A DNA stretch of 64,000 nt from Paraburkholderia antibiotica. GTDB lineage: Bacteria > Pseudomonadota > Gammaproteobacteria > Burkholderiales > Burkholderiaceae. Made by a program: the position numbers and the translations under genes. Shown here one piece after another: positions 47,955-56,463 of this stretch. The stretch is from the NCBI RefSeq assembly GCF_012927125.1, contig NZ_JABBFZ010000024.1, positions 29,052 through 93,051 on the forward strand, in the 5' to 3' direction. Below the pieces are notes generated by a model. It was not told where the DNA came from, searched no databases, and saw nothing but the letters and a program-made list of their open reading frames with translations. Numbering within the stretch: position 1 is the first letter of the stretch; every line of letters begins with the position of its first letter.

Positions 47955-48725
47955 CTATTCGTCCTCGTCGGTTTCTTCCAGCAACACGTTCAACATCCGT
48001 TGCGGATTGGCGAGAAAGTCGCGCGTGATCCGATAGTGCTCGGTGTCTTCGTAATCGATGCGCTGGATGCCGTCGGCGCCGAATTGATAGATCCATGCAT
48101 CCGGATAGGCCATCAGAATCGGCGAGTGAGTCGCGATCACGAACTGCGACTGCTGCCGGACCAGCTGATGCAGCCGGGCGAGCATCACGAGCTGCCGTTG
48201 CGGCGATAACGCAGCCTCGGGTTCGTCGAGCAGATACAGCCCTTCGGGACCGAAGCGGTTCATCACCAGCGAGAGAAACGATTCGCCGTGAGACTGCGCG
48301 TGCAGCGAGCGGCCGCCATACGACGCCAGCACGCCGGCCGTGAGCGGATCTTCCTCGATCTGATCGAGCGAACTCGCGACGTTGTAGAAACTCTCCGCGC
48401 GCAGGAAATAGCCTGTACGTGGGCGCCGGAATCCTTTCGACACGCGTAGCCGGTCATGCAGCCCGGAGTGGGTGTCGCGCGTCTGGAAGCGCAGATCGCG
48501 GCTGCCGCCTTCGGCGTTGTAGCCCATTGAGACGGCTAGCGCTTCGAGCAGCGTCGATTTGCCGGAACCGTTTTCGCCGACGAAGTAGGTGACTTTCGGA
48601 TGCAGTTCCAGCGTGCCGAGCGAGCGGATGGCGGGGAGATTGAACGGGTATTGCGAAACGTTGGCGTTGGCGCCGGCGTCCGGTTTCAGATCGATGCGCG
48701 AGACGAACTGCGAGGAGATGATCAT
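47955..48725 (-). CDS. AAA-family ATPase (predicted ATP-binding, OLD/SMC-like head)
   Basis: This 256-residue single-head ATPase has Walker A in VTYFVGENGSGKSTLLEALA near 46-65, the signature-like SHGESFLSLVMNRFG near 145, Walker B in GLYLLDEPEAALSPQRQLVM near 163-182, and the switch His in FVIATHSPILMAYPDAWIYQ. There is no coiled-coil arm and no TOPRIM nuclease domain. Proteins of this kind (COG3910-type) are widespread and of unknown role. The start ATG 48725 is fixed by the beginning of the first strand; the longer reading is not supported. It is transcribed leftward, 113 bp after the DMT transporter gene. Confidence 0.9.
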   Translation of the reverse strand: MIISSQFVSRIDLKPDAGANANVSQYPFNLPAIRSLGTLELHPKVTYFVGENGSGKSTLLEALAVSMGYNAEGGSRDLRFQTRDTHSGLHDRLRVSKGFRRPRTGYFLRAESFYNVASSLDQIEEDPLTAGVLASYGGRSLHAQSHGESFLSLVMNRFGPEGLYLLDEPEAALSPQRQLVMLARLHQLVRQQSQFVIATHSPILMAYPDAWIYQFGADGIQRIDYEDTEHYRITRDFLANPQRMLNVLLEETDEDE

Positions 48726-48838
48726 GATGAGTGGTGACCGGGATGCCGCTATCGGCCGATTGTCGCCAATCCGGCGGCCGATGTCGAATCCTGGTAACCG
48801 GCTGGCCGATCGGCGGCCAGTCGTGACATGCCGTTCGC

Positions 48839-49855
48839 TCAGCTCGGGCTTTGCCGGCAGTCGCGCGCATTCGCGATTGCCGGGTCCGGCTTCGCATAAG
48901 CCGCGCGCTGCGGTGCGCGCGTCACCAACCAGATGCCGCCGCATACCAGCACGAGCGCGACGAGATTCTTCAATTCCATGATGTTCTCGTTCAGGCAGAT
49001 CGCGGAGAGCACGGTGCCGAATACCGGCACGAGGAAATTGAAGACGGTGACCTTGCCGACCGGGTTGTATTTGAGCAGCAGACTCCACAACGTAAAAGCG
49101 ACCGACGACAGCAGCGCCAGATAACCGAGCAGGGCCATCGATCCCGACGTGAATTCATGCAACGCACCACCGGATGCATAACCTGCTGCCACCAGCACGA
49201 TGCCGCCGAAGCCGAGTTGATAGCCAGTCATGACCATCACGTCCATACCTTGCGAAATGCGCTTGCCGTAAATCGACGCGGCCGAAAGCACGAATGCGGC
49301 AATCACGATAAAACCTTCGCCGCGCAGCGTAAAAGCGAATTCGAGTGTGCCATCGCCGAAATTGACGACCATGACGCCGATGAATCCCAGCAGACATCCC
49401 AGTGCTTTGCGCGGCGAGACTTTATCGTTGCGGTAAATGAAATGCGCGAGCAATACGCTGAAGAAGGTCGTCGTCGAATTCAGGATCGAGCCGCGCACGC
49501 CGGTGGTATAGGCGAGGCCAATATAAAAGAACACATATTGAATGGCCGTTTGCGTGAAGCCCAATAGCATCAGTTGTCCGGCATGGCGTCGATTCAGCCG
49601 GAAAATCGGCTTGTTCGACAAGGCAGCGAGGACCAGCAGAATGACACCCGCGAGAACGAAGCGGTAGCCGGCGAAGACGAGCTTCGAAGGAATGTCGTTC
49701 TGCGTAATGCCCAGCATGGCATAGCCGATCTTGATGGCCGGATATGAACTTCCCCACAGCAGGCAGCATAGCGTCGCCAGCATGACGAGCACCTTGGGTT
49801 GAGTGAAAAGCCGCGTGGAATCGCGTGCTCCGGTCGTGTTGGCGGATGCTGTCAT
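48839..49855 (-). CDS. EamA/DMT-family transporter
   Basis: This 338-residue membrane protein is made of two EamA repeats, about ten membrane segments in all. Repeat 1 begins LVMLATLCCLLWGSSYPAIK and contains YIGLAYTTGVRGSILNSTTT. Repeat 2 contains SAASIYGKRISQGMDVMVMT and ends with VALVLVCGGIWLVTRAP. Members export amino acids, purines or other metabolites; the substrate is unknown. The ATG at 49855 is chosen; a GTG nine codons upstream is possible. A 1-kb gene-poor region separates it from the divergent phc operon. Confidence 0.9.
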   Translation of the reverse strand: MTASANTTGARDSTRLFTQPKVLVMLATLCCLLWGSSYPAIKIGYAMLGITQNDIPSKLVFAGYRFVLAGVILLVLAALSNKPIFRLNRRHAGQLMLLGFTQTAIQYVFFYIGLAYTTGVRGSILNSTTTFFSVLLAHFIYRNDKVSPRKALGCLLGFIGVMVVNFGDGTLEFAFTLRGEGFIVIAAFVLSAASIYGKRISQGMDVMVMTGYQLGFGGIVLVAAGYASGGALHEFTSGSMALLGYLALLSSVAFTLWSLLLKYNPVGKVTVFNFLVPVFGTVLSAICLNENIMELKNLVALVLVCGGIWLVTRAPQRAAYAKPDPAIANARDCRQSPS

Positions 49856-50889
49856 GTTTCGAATGAGCTTGTCGTTGCGCACAGCGTGGATTGACCGCGG
49901 CAGTGCTTTGTCTTATTGCTTTATTTTTATGCTTGATGAGCGGACGCCCGTGATGGCCGCATTGGGATCCGTTCATTGCGGATTCGACATTGCCGCGAAG
50001 TGTTCACCCGCTTTCCGCATGGGCGGGATTCGCCGACGGTAAATGGCGTGCTTTTCGGGGAATAGCTTATGGCGATGACCTGAAGGGCGCGCGAAATTAT
50101 ATATCAATGTAAATGTAAAGTCAGGCGGCGCGGCGCGCGTTTGCGGCGATTGCCGCAATGGGTTGCCACGGGCGACCGGACGTTACGCCGGCTGCTATGT
50201 CCGCACTACTGGGTCGGGCGATTTTTCCGACCGTACGCTGGCGAGTGATGAGGACCTTCACACCTGCGTTGCAGGCACCCGTGGGTCTAACAATTGTGCC
50301 GCAATCGCGCGAACCTCGCGTGTGATGACCGGAGCGTGTGTGATGTCTCTGGAAAATGCGCGGCGAAGTTCTACGAATCTGCGTGACTGCCCAACGAGCC
50401 CGGTGGATCGGTGGGCACGATCAAATCGCTGCGCATAAACGCGTGCCGGCAGACAGATTAATCGAATAGATGGTTGTCTCCATATTGAACGACGTCAAAA
50501 GCAGTCTTAATCTTATTCAATGCGAATTGAATTGCGTGTCCGATCCCACTTATCGCAGTGCTTTCCTGTGCTATGCATTGGCGCCGCGTAAAAACGTCAA
50601 AAAATCAGTTCATCCCAAAACGCACTTTCCATTGCGTATCGCTACTCGCAGCGTGGACTTGTGAACATGCTTTATCCTGAATTTGGCGTAACGCAGGATT
50701 GACAGTGTTGATGTTACACTGCAACCCGCCGGAATCACTTCGGCAAAAAAAGGGTTTGGGTGTTTCCAGTGCAACACTGGTTTGAACCACGTTCACGACT
50801 CGTATTTCGAGGTCGTTCGTGCGGCAGCCATTCACTGAATTTCATCCCACACTCCACTGCGTTTCCCGGATTCCTCAGGTACTTATACC
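49856..50889. other. 1-kb gene-poor region upstream of the phc operon
   Basis: This is the longest non-coding stretch of the window. Small open frames (50163-50438, 50470-50664) have no recognisable product. The part 50440-50700 is AT-richer than the rest. The end near phcB carries the two dyads described separately. The long 5' region could contain a transcribed leader or a small RNA; none can be defined by eye. Confidence 0.5.
50703..50780 (+). promoter_or_regulatory. Two dyads with a shared half-site upstream of phcB
   Basis: The first dyad is CAGTGT-N7-ACACTG (50703-50721). The second is CCAGTG-CAA-CACTGG (50766-50780), which also contains CAGTG and ACACTG. The centres are about 61 bp apart and the second ends 109 bp before the phcB GTG. 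TTGACA at 50699-50704 overlaps the first dyad but has no -10 at normal spacing. Binding sites for a dimeric regulator (for example a LysR-type PhcA homologue) are a reasonable guess. Confidence 0.5.
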
Positions 50890-52278
50890 GTGTACTCTCA
50901 GACGCAAATCGACCCGGTGGTCAGCTTCCGCAACTCGCAGCGCGAGCATGTGCGCGGGACTATCATCAACCTCCAGAGAAAGTCGCTGGTGATGGAGGTC
51001 TATAACCCGTACTCCATCGTGCAGGTCAGCGAGGTGTTAAGCGAACTCAGTGTGAGGATGGGCAGCAAGAACGCCTATCTCGGCAAGGCGGTGGTCGTCA
51101 GCCTGGTGAATACCGGGCTCACCGCGGTGGTGTCGCTCGCATTGATCGACGAATGGCGCGAACTGAGCGTGCTGCCCAATGAAGCGAAATCGGTTGGGCG
51201 CGAAGCCGAACTCTTCATTACCGATTGGGACGCGCGCTTCAATATCCGGCGCGACTATCAGATCGTCGTCAACGAAATGCGCGCGTTTCTATCGGAAGTA
51301 TCGCGCTGGGTCGAGCAGGTCGATCTGACCGAAAGCCTGCCGAAGAACGAAGGCAGGCTGCGCGAGGATCTGTTCTACGAACTCGCCACGCCGATCATGC
51401 TCAAGATGAAGTTCTATCTCGACCGGCTCGAGGAAGAAGCGCAGCGTGTCGACGCGGAAATCGCGCCCGTGCATCGTACTTATGCGCAATCGGCACTGCA
51501 TCCGTTGCTGTTGCGCGCGCCTTTCGTCTATCGCACGTTTACCAAGCCGCTCGGCTATGCGGGCGACTACGAAATGGTCAACCAGATCCTCAGCGATCCG
51601 CAGCAGGGGCCGACCACTTACTTCCAGATCGTCAATACTGCGTTCCTGCAGGCCGCGGTCGCGACCGCGCACCGCAACCGCATCACGTTGCTGATCGATT
51701 TCCTGACGCGCGTGGCCGACAAGGCGCGCGCGGCCGGCCGGCCGTTCCGCATTCTCAATGTGGGTTGCGGACCGGCGTTCGAGATTCAACGCTTCGTACG
51801 CGAATATGCGCAGCCCGAGTGGCTGTCGTTCCAGCTGGTCGACTTCAGCGAGGAAACGCTGGCGTTTACCAAAGACGCGATCGAAAGCTCGGCGCGCGGT
51901 GCCGGGCACAAGGTATCGGTGGAAATGGTGCATCAATCGGTGCACGATCTGCTCAAGCGCAAGATCTCGGCAGACCCGTCCGCGCGCGAATTCGACGCGG
52001 TGTATTGCGCGGGTCTGTTCGACTATCTGTCGGACAAGGTCTGCGCGCGCCTGTTGAATTACTTCGCCGCGCGCACGCGGCCGGGCGGTCAGTTGCTGGT
52101 CACCAACGTCCACTCGGCGAATCCCGAGAAGTACGGCATGGAGCATCTGTTGGAGTGGTATCTGATCTATCGGAACGAGAGCGGCATGAGTTCGCTGTTG
52201 CCGCCGAATTCCGCCGACCCGAAGCTCTATGTCGACGAGACGGGGGTGAATGTGTTCGCGGAAGCCACGATCCTCTGA
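50890..52278 (+). CDS. phcB: PhcB-like SAM-dependent methyltransferase for 3-hydroxy fatty acid methyl ester signal
   Basis: This 462-residue protein has the size of Ralstonia PhcB. Residues about 14-110 look like a PilZ-type barrel (REHVRGTIINLQRKSLVMEV). Residues 120-240 are helical with HPLLLRAPFVYRTFTKPLGY and AGDYEMVNQIL. Residues 280-440 form a Rossmann methyltransferase with motif I at 287-296 (RILNVGCGPAFEI) and an acidic strand end (LVDFSEETL). In Ralstonia PhcB methylates a 3-hydroxy fatty acid to the quorum signal 3-OH PAME or MAME. The start codon is GTG and no strong ribosome-binding site is seen. The sensor kinase gene follows after 22 bp, which makes the assignment firm by context. 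Confidence 0.88.
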   Translation: MYSQTQIDPVVSFRNSQREHVRGTIINLQRKSLVMEVYNPYSIVQVSEVLSELSVRMGSKNAYLGKAVVVSLVNTGLTAVVSLALIDEWRELSVLPNEAKSVGREAELFITDWDARFNIRRDYQIVVNEMRAFLSEVSRWVEQVDLTESLPKNEGRLREDLFYELATPIMLKMKFYLDRLEEEAQRVDAEIAPVHRTYAQSALHPLLLRAPFVYRTFTKPLGYAGDYEMVNQILSDPQQGPTTYFQIVNTAFLQAAVATAHRNRITLLIDFLTRVADKARAAGRPFRILNVGCGPAFEIQRFVREYAQPEWLSFQLVDFSEETLAFTKDAIESSARGAGHKVSVEMVHQSVHDLLKRKISADPSAREFDAVYCAGLFDYLSDKVCARLLNYFAARTRPGGQLLVTNVHSANPEKYGMEHLLEWYLIYRNESGMSSLLPPNSADPKLYVDETGVNVFAEATIL

Positions 52279-52300
52279 AACGTCAGAAGACACCCCATCG

Positions 52301-53656
52301 ATGACTACCAGTCAACTGCACGCAGGCTATCAATCCGAGCTCGCCGACTTCCGCGTCAATTTCAGCCGCGGCGGCGCGCTTACCGCCATCGCGCTGGTCC
52401 TACTCGGCGTGGGGCTGGATTTCGCGCAGTATCCGGAGCTGCAGATGCCGTTCGCGGTGGCGCGGCTGTTCGTGTCGCTGCTGATCGGCGGCATTGTCGC
52501 GTTGCTGGACACCGACATGGGTCGGCGCATGACGTCGTGGTTGACGCTGTCGTGGCTATTGCTGCCGCAGATCATGATCTCGTGGATGATCTGGCGCACC
52601 GACGGCGTGCTGTCGCCCTACTACATGGGGCTGAATCTCGCGATCTTCGCCTCCGGCATTGCGTTGCCGTTCGGCTTGTGGCAAAACCTCGTGTTCGGCG
52701 TGCTGTCGTGTGTGCTGTACCTGCTCGCCTGTCTGCTGCCTCCGCATGGCGGCGTGCCGCTCGGCACGATGAGCGTGAACGTGATGTTGCTGCTGTTCGC
52801 CGCTGCCGCCAGCGCGGTCTATACGTTCTTCAACGAGCGGGTGCGCTTCATGCTATTTCGCCTGAAAGCGGAGGTATCCGCGAAAAACGCCGAGGTGTCG
52901 GCCAAGAATGCCGAGCTCGAAGTGATCAACCGCCAGTTGCTCGATATCAAGGGGCAATTGCTGCAGCAGGAAAAAATGGCGGCGATCGGTACGTTGGCGG
53001 CGGGCTTGCTGCACGAAGTCAACAATCCGGTGAATTTCTGCCTGATGGCGATCGAGGTCGCGCTGGAAGAGCCCATTTCCAGAACGGAGCCGACGCTGAA
53101 CGAGTGTCTGGTCGACGCGCGTCAGGGGATGCAGCGGATTCAGCACATCGTGTCGGACCTGAAGACGTTCGCGTACCGCAAGCCGGGCGCGGAGGCCGAA
53201 CTGGGCACGCCGTTCCTGTTCGAAAAGGCGCTCGATTCGGCGATCCGTCTCGTCGGCCACGAATTGCGCGGTGTCACCGTGACGCGCGACCTGCCCGCGG
53301 ATACGCTGGTGCAGGGCGACGAAGCGGCGATCATCGGCGTGCTGATCAACCTGCTGTCCAACGCGGTGCTGGCGATGCGCAAGGCGGCCACGCCGGGGCC
53401 GTCGATTCACATCAACGTGAGGTGGACCGAAGATCGCCTGCATGTGACGGTGAAGGACAACGGCCCGGGCATCGCGCCGGAGAATCTCGCGCGGGTCTTC
53501 GAGCCGTTCTTTACCACCCGTGAAGTAGGACAGGGCCTCGGCCTGGGGCTGTCGATCAGCTATGCGGTGATCGAACGTCATGGCGGCCTGCTGTTCGCCG
53601 AGAGCGAGTTGGGAAGCTGGGCGTCGTTCAGCTTCGATCTGTCGCCGGCACCCTGA
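52301..53656 (+). CDS. phcS: PhcS-like membrane sensor histidine kinase
   Basis: This 451-residue kinase has six membrane segments between residues 25 and 178 and no large periplasmic domain, as expected for a receptor of a lipophilic signal. A coiled-coil linker (190-228) includes a tandem heptad VSAKNAE-VSAKNAE. The dimerisation/phosphotransfer helix has His238 in LAAGLLHEVNNPVNF. The ATPase domain has the N box at 350-354 (LINLLSNAVLAM), G1 at 386-390 (VKDNGPGIAP), FEPFFTT and the G2 lid QGLGLGLSISYAVIERHGG. It should autophosphorylate or lose phosphate on sensing the PhcB product and relay to PhcR. Confidence 0.88.
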   Translation: MTTSQLHAGYQSELADFRVNFSRGGALTAIALVLLGVGLDFAQYPELQMPFAVARLFVSLLIGGIVALLDTDMGRRMTSWLTLSWLLLPQIMISWMIWRTDGVLSPYYMGLNLAIFASGIALPFGLWQNLVFGVLSCVLYLLACLLPPHGGVPLGTMSVNVMLLLFAAAASAVYTFFNERVRFMLFRLKAEVSAKNAEVSAKNAELEVINRQLLDIKGQLLQQEKMAAIGTLAAGLLHEVNNPVNFCLMAIEVALEEPISRTEPTLNECLVDARQGMQRIQHIVSDLKTFAYRKPGAEAELGTPFLFEKALDSAIRLVGHELRGVTVTRDLPADTLVQGDEAAIIGVLINLLSNAVLAMRKAATPGPSIHINVRWTEDRLHVTVKDNGPGIAPENLARVFEPFFTTREVGQGLGLGLSISYAVIERHGGLLFAESELGSWASFSFDLSPAP

Positions 53657-53663
53657 GAACACC

Positions 53664-54785
53664 ATGAACGACATCAGACAGACACAGCTCACTCTTCTCT
53701 ACGTCGACGACGAAGAGTTGGCATGCAAATATTTTGCCCGCACGGTTAGTGCGGATTACGAAGTTCTGCTCGCGAAGAGCAGCGACGAGGCTATCGCGAT
53801 CCTGCGTCAGGACAATGCGCGCATTGCGGTGCTGGTCACGGATTTCCGCATGCCGGGCCGCGATGGCGGCGAGCTGCTGCGCCAGGTCGCGCAGGAGTAT
53901 CCGCACATCGTGCGCATTCTGGTCACTGCTTACGCGGACGTCGAGATGCTGCTGCAGACGGTCAACACCGGCGAGGTGTTCCGCATCCTCGAAAAGCCGC
54001 TCCGCCCGGATGCCGTGCGCGACACGCTGCAACTGGCGTTCGAGCGACACCACGAACGGGCAATGCAGAACCAGCGCCTGATCGCGATCGACGAGACGCT
54101 GGCGTTCATCGCGCACGAACTGAACACGCCGCTCGCGGCGATTGCGTTGAACGCGCACAGTATCGAAGATCGCACCAACGTGCAGCTCGACGCGGAAGGG
54201 GAAATTCTCGGCGCGGCGAAGTCGATGCGCGACAGCGCGCAGTACTGCATGGCGGTGGTGTCGTCGTTCTGGCGCTCGGTTCACAACGGCCGCCGGCAGC
54301 AGGAGGACGACGACGCGCGCAGCGAGGCCACCGCGCACGGGCTGATCTCCGCGTTGCTCGATACCTATCCGCTGACGCCGGCGCAACGCTCGTGGGTGCA
54401 GGTCGAGGTGGTCGGCGATTTTGCTGTGGTGACGCAGCCCAATTGCGTGGCGCTGGTGCTGTCGTCGCTGCTGTCGAATGCGTTGCGCGCGCTCGCGGCG
54501 GTGGCTGCGCCGTCGGTGCGCTTTACCGTGACGGCGGGGCCGGCGCCCAGCATCGCCATCTGCGACAACGGCCCGGGTATTCCGCCCGAGATCAAGGCCC
54601 GCCTGTTGACGGACCCTATTACAACGCACGCGAAATCCGGTGGTAACGGTTTGGGCCTGATTCTATGTAACCGCGTCATGCAGTCCTGTGGCGGCGGGCT
54701 CAGGATCGAGTCCACGCCTGGGGGAGGCACCACCGTCGTGCTGGAATTCCCCCTTATCAAAGGTCAAACGCACAGGAGTTGTTGA
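53664..54785 (+). CDS. phcR: PhcR-like response regulator with C-terminal histidine-kinase domain
   Basis: This 373-residue hybrid reverses the usual order. Receiver domain at 1-125: acidic pair D15/D16 in LLYVDDEE, phosphoacceptor D60 in VLVTDFRMPG, Thr in ILVTAYAD, Lys111 in RILEKPLRP. Kinase part at 140-373: His151 in LAFIAHELNTPLAAI, the G1-like SIAICDNGPGIPPEI and GGNGLGLILCNRVMQSCGG. PhcR of Ralstonia has exactly this receiver-then-kinase architecture. No DNA-binding domain is present, so output must pass to another protein. It starts 7 nt after phcS and its stop overlaps the phcQ start by one base. Confidence 0.88.
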   Translation: MNDIRQTQLTLLYVDDEELACKYFARTVSADYEVLLAKSSDEAIAILRQDNARIAVLVTDFRMPGRDGGELLRQVAQEYPHIVRILVTAYADVEMLLQTVNTGEVFRILEKPLRPDAVRDTLQLAFERHHERAMQNQRLIAIDETLAFIAHELNTPLAAIALNAHSIEDRTNVQLDAEGEILGAAKSMRDSAQYCMAVVSSFWRSVHNGRRQQEDDDARSEATAHGLISALLDTYPLTPAQRSWVQVEVVGDFAVVTQPNCVALVLSSLLSNALRALAAVAAPSVRFTVTAGPAPSIAICDNGPGIPPEIKARLLTDPITTHAKSGGNGLGLILCNRVMQSCGGGLRIESTPGGGTTVVLEFPLIKGQTHRSC

Positions 54786-55786
54786 TGAACGAAGCAAATG
54801 CCACCCAGGATTCGACACCGGCGATCATCTTCGTCGACGACGAAGCCACGGCCGTTAAGTACTTCCAGCGTGCCATCGGAAGCCTGGCGCCGGTCCTGAC
54901 GGGCGGCTCGGTGGAAGAAGGCAAGGCGCTGCTGGACGCGCATGGCGACAGGGTGGGGGTCCTTGTCTCCGACCAGCGCATGCCGGGCGAATTCGGCAAC
55001 GAGCTGCTGCGCTACGCGAGCGAGCGCTATCCGCACATCGTGCGGATTCTGACCACCGCCTATTCGGAAATCGACCAGACGGTCGCTGCCGTCAACCTCG
55101 GTCATATCCACCGCTACATCAAGAAGCCGTGGGACATCACCGCGTTGCGCATGGAGCTGAAGCAGGCGCTCGAGCTGGCCGACCTGCGCAAGGAGCGCGA
55201 CCAGCTGCTGCGTGAAAAGCTCGGCGTGCTGCAGAAGCAGACGGTCGCGACGCGGATCGGTCTGGTGCGCACGCTGTCCGCGACGCTGATTGGGCCCGAG
55301 CGCTTCCAGCCGGTGGAAACCTATCTGGCCGCGGCGGTGCTCGCCGATGCGCAGAATTCCGAGCCGGACTGGCTGCTGCAGGACTACTCCGATCTGGTCG
55401 GTGCCGAGAGCGTGCGCAGCGGCACCTTCGGCCATACGGTCGCGAGCAGCCTGGCGGCGCTGCGTAGCCGGCACGTCGGTGCTGCAGCGGGCGACGCGGT
55501 CGCGACGCTGGCCGCAGCACTCGCGGAAGCGGGCCTGAAGGTGCGGCGTGAAGGCGGGAGCTTTCTCTGGGACGAGCCGGCGGCGCTCGCCGAGTTCCTC
55601 GCGGAAGCCGGCACTCAGGCGGTGTCGAGCCAGCACGCGCTGTGGTTGGCGGGCCTGCTCTGGCTGGACGGCAACGGCGTCGCGCTCGAGCCGACGCGCG
55701 AAGGCAATGCGATTGCGTTCCGCTCCGCCGAGCCAAAGGGCGACTTCCCCGCCGATCGTCTCGCGACCTGGATCGAGCAGTTCTGA
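54785..55786 (+). CDS. phcQ: PhcQ-like response regulator
   Basis: This 333-residue protein has a receiver domain at 12-130: D18/D19 in IIFVDDEA, phosphoacceptor D63 in LVSDQRMPGEFG, Thr in ILTTAYSE, Lys in RYIKKPWD. A helical, possibly coiled linker (LADLRKERDQLLREKLGVLQ) and a C-terminal region of about 190 residues with no recognisable DNA-binding or enzymatic motif follow. The ATG at 54785 (AGGAG six bases upstream) overlaps the phcR stop as TGATG; two TTG codons just before it are alternatives. In Ralstonia PhcQ is the fourth operon member and modulates the PhcA regulon. Confidence 0.85.
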   Translation: MNEANATQDSTPAIIFVDDEATAVKYFQRAIGSLAPVLTGGSVEEGKALLDAHGDRVGVLVSDQRMPGEFGNELLRYASERYPHIVRILTTAYSEIDQTVAAVNLGHIHRYIKKPWDITALRMELKQALELADLRKERDQLLREKLGVLQKQTVATRIGLVRTLSATLIGPERFQPVETYLAAAVLADAQNSEPDWLLQDYSDLVGAESVRSGTFGHTVASSLAALRSRHVGAAAGDAVATLAAALAEAGLKVRREGGSFLWDEPAALAEFLAEAGTQAVSSQHALWLAGLLWLDGNGVALEPTREGNAIAFRSAEPKGDFPADRLATWIEQF

Positions 55787-55827
55787 GCGCGCGGCACGAG
55801 CCGCGAGGACCGAAAGCAGCAAAAACC

Positions 55828-55899
55828 AAAGCGGCCACGGCCGATGTGGGATCTCCGGGTGAGTGCCGCCCCGGTGCCCATGTCGGCCGTGGCCGCTTT
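55828..55899. terminator. Large hairpin closing the phc operon
   Basis: Two 23-base arms, AAAGCGGCCACGGCCGA plus TGTGGG and their near-complement at 55877-55899 (first 17 bp perfect), are separated by 26 bases, 42 bases after the phcQ stop. The A-rich start and TTT end give weak bidirectional terminator character. Confidence 0.75.
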
Positions 55900-56006
55900 G
55901 TCATGAGCGTGCCCCATTGCCGTCACCGCACTCACCACCCGTTCCGCGCTGCCGTACACTAGTCGCTAGTCACACCATCCCCGGCGCTTACCCGCCACCC
56001 CAACCC

Positions 56007-56298
56007 ATGACCAGCACGCCCGCGCGCAGCGACCAGCCCGACCACTGGCTCGTCGCGCGACGCGACCCGGAAACCGGCATCGAAAGTCTGCGCGCGCATT
56101 TCAGCGGTCACGCCTACGATCCGCACGATCACGATCGTGCCTTATGTGCACGCGATGTTTTCGACCGGACACGATGCGGCCAATCGCGAGGTGTTCCGCG
56201 CCGACGATGCGGCGAATCTCGATCTGGTGGGACTGGCGTTGCACGGGCCTAAAAAGGCCGTCGACAAGGCCGTGAAAGGCATCGCTTTGCACGAGTGA
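56007..56298 (+). pseudogene. Deletion scar: AraC N-terminus joined to DUF2000 C-terminus
   Basis: The first part (ATG 56007, DHWLVARRDPETGIESLRAH, then FSGHAYDPHDHD) is the start of an AraC-type cupin regulator, where HDHD should be followed by the rest of the cupin. Instead, from about 56134 another frame reads PYVHAMFSTGHDAANREVFR and then LDLVGLALHGPKKAVDKAVK up to a stop at 56296, which resembles the C-terminus of DUF2000 proteins. The two genes are commonly neighbours, so one deletion that removed most of both explains the join. The DUF2000 identification is from memory of the family pattern. Confidence 0.6.
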
Positions 56299-56463
56299 GT
56301 GAGTGAGGGAGGCGGGGAGGCGCGGCGCGTGAGTGGGCGATAGCGAACGCATGCCCGCGTGGGCAGTCGCAATGACGACTGGATTAAAAGCCGCGATGGC
56401 GGCGACAGGCGCGGGCGCGTTCTACCCGCCCCACACCTGCCACCGCGACAAAGATGCCGAGAC

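Noticed and set aside
50163..50664. Small plus-strand frames upstream of phcB
   Set aside because: No family match by eye and no ribosome-binding site; treated as non-coding upstream sequence.
50699..50727. TTGACA at 50699 as a simple sigma-70 promoter for phcB
   Set aside because: No acceptable -10 at 16-18 bp spacing (position 50722 reads CAACCC); kept only as part of the dyad region.
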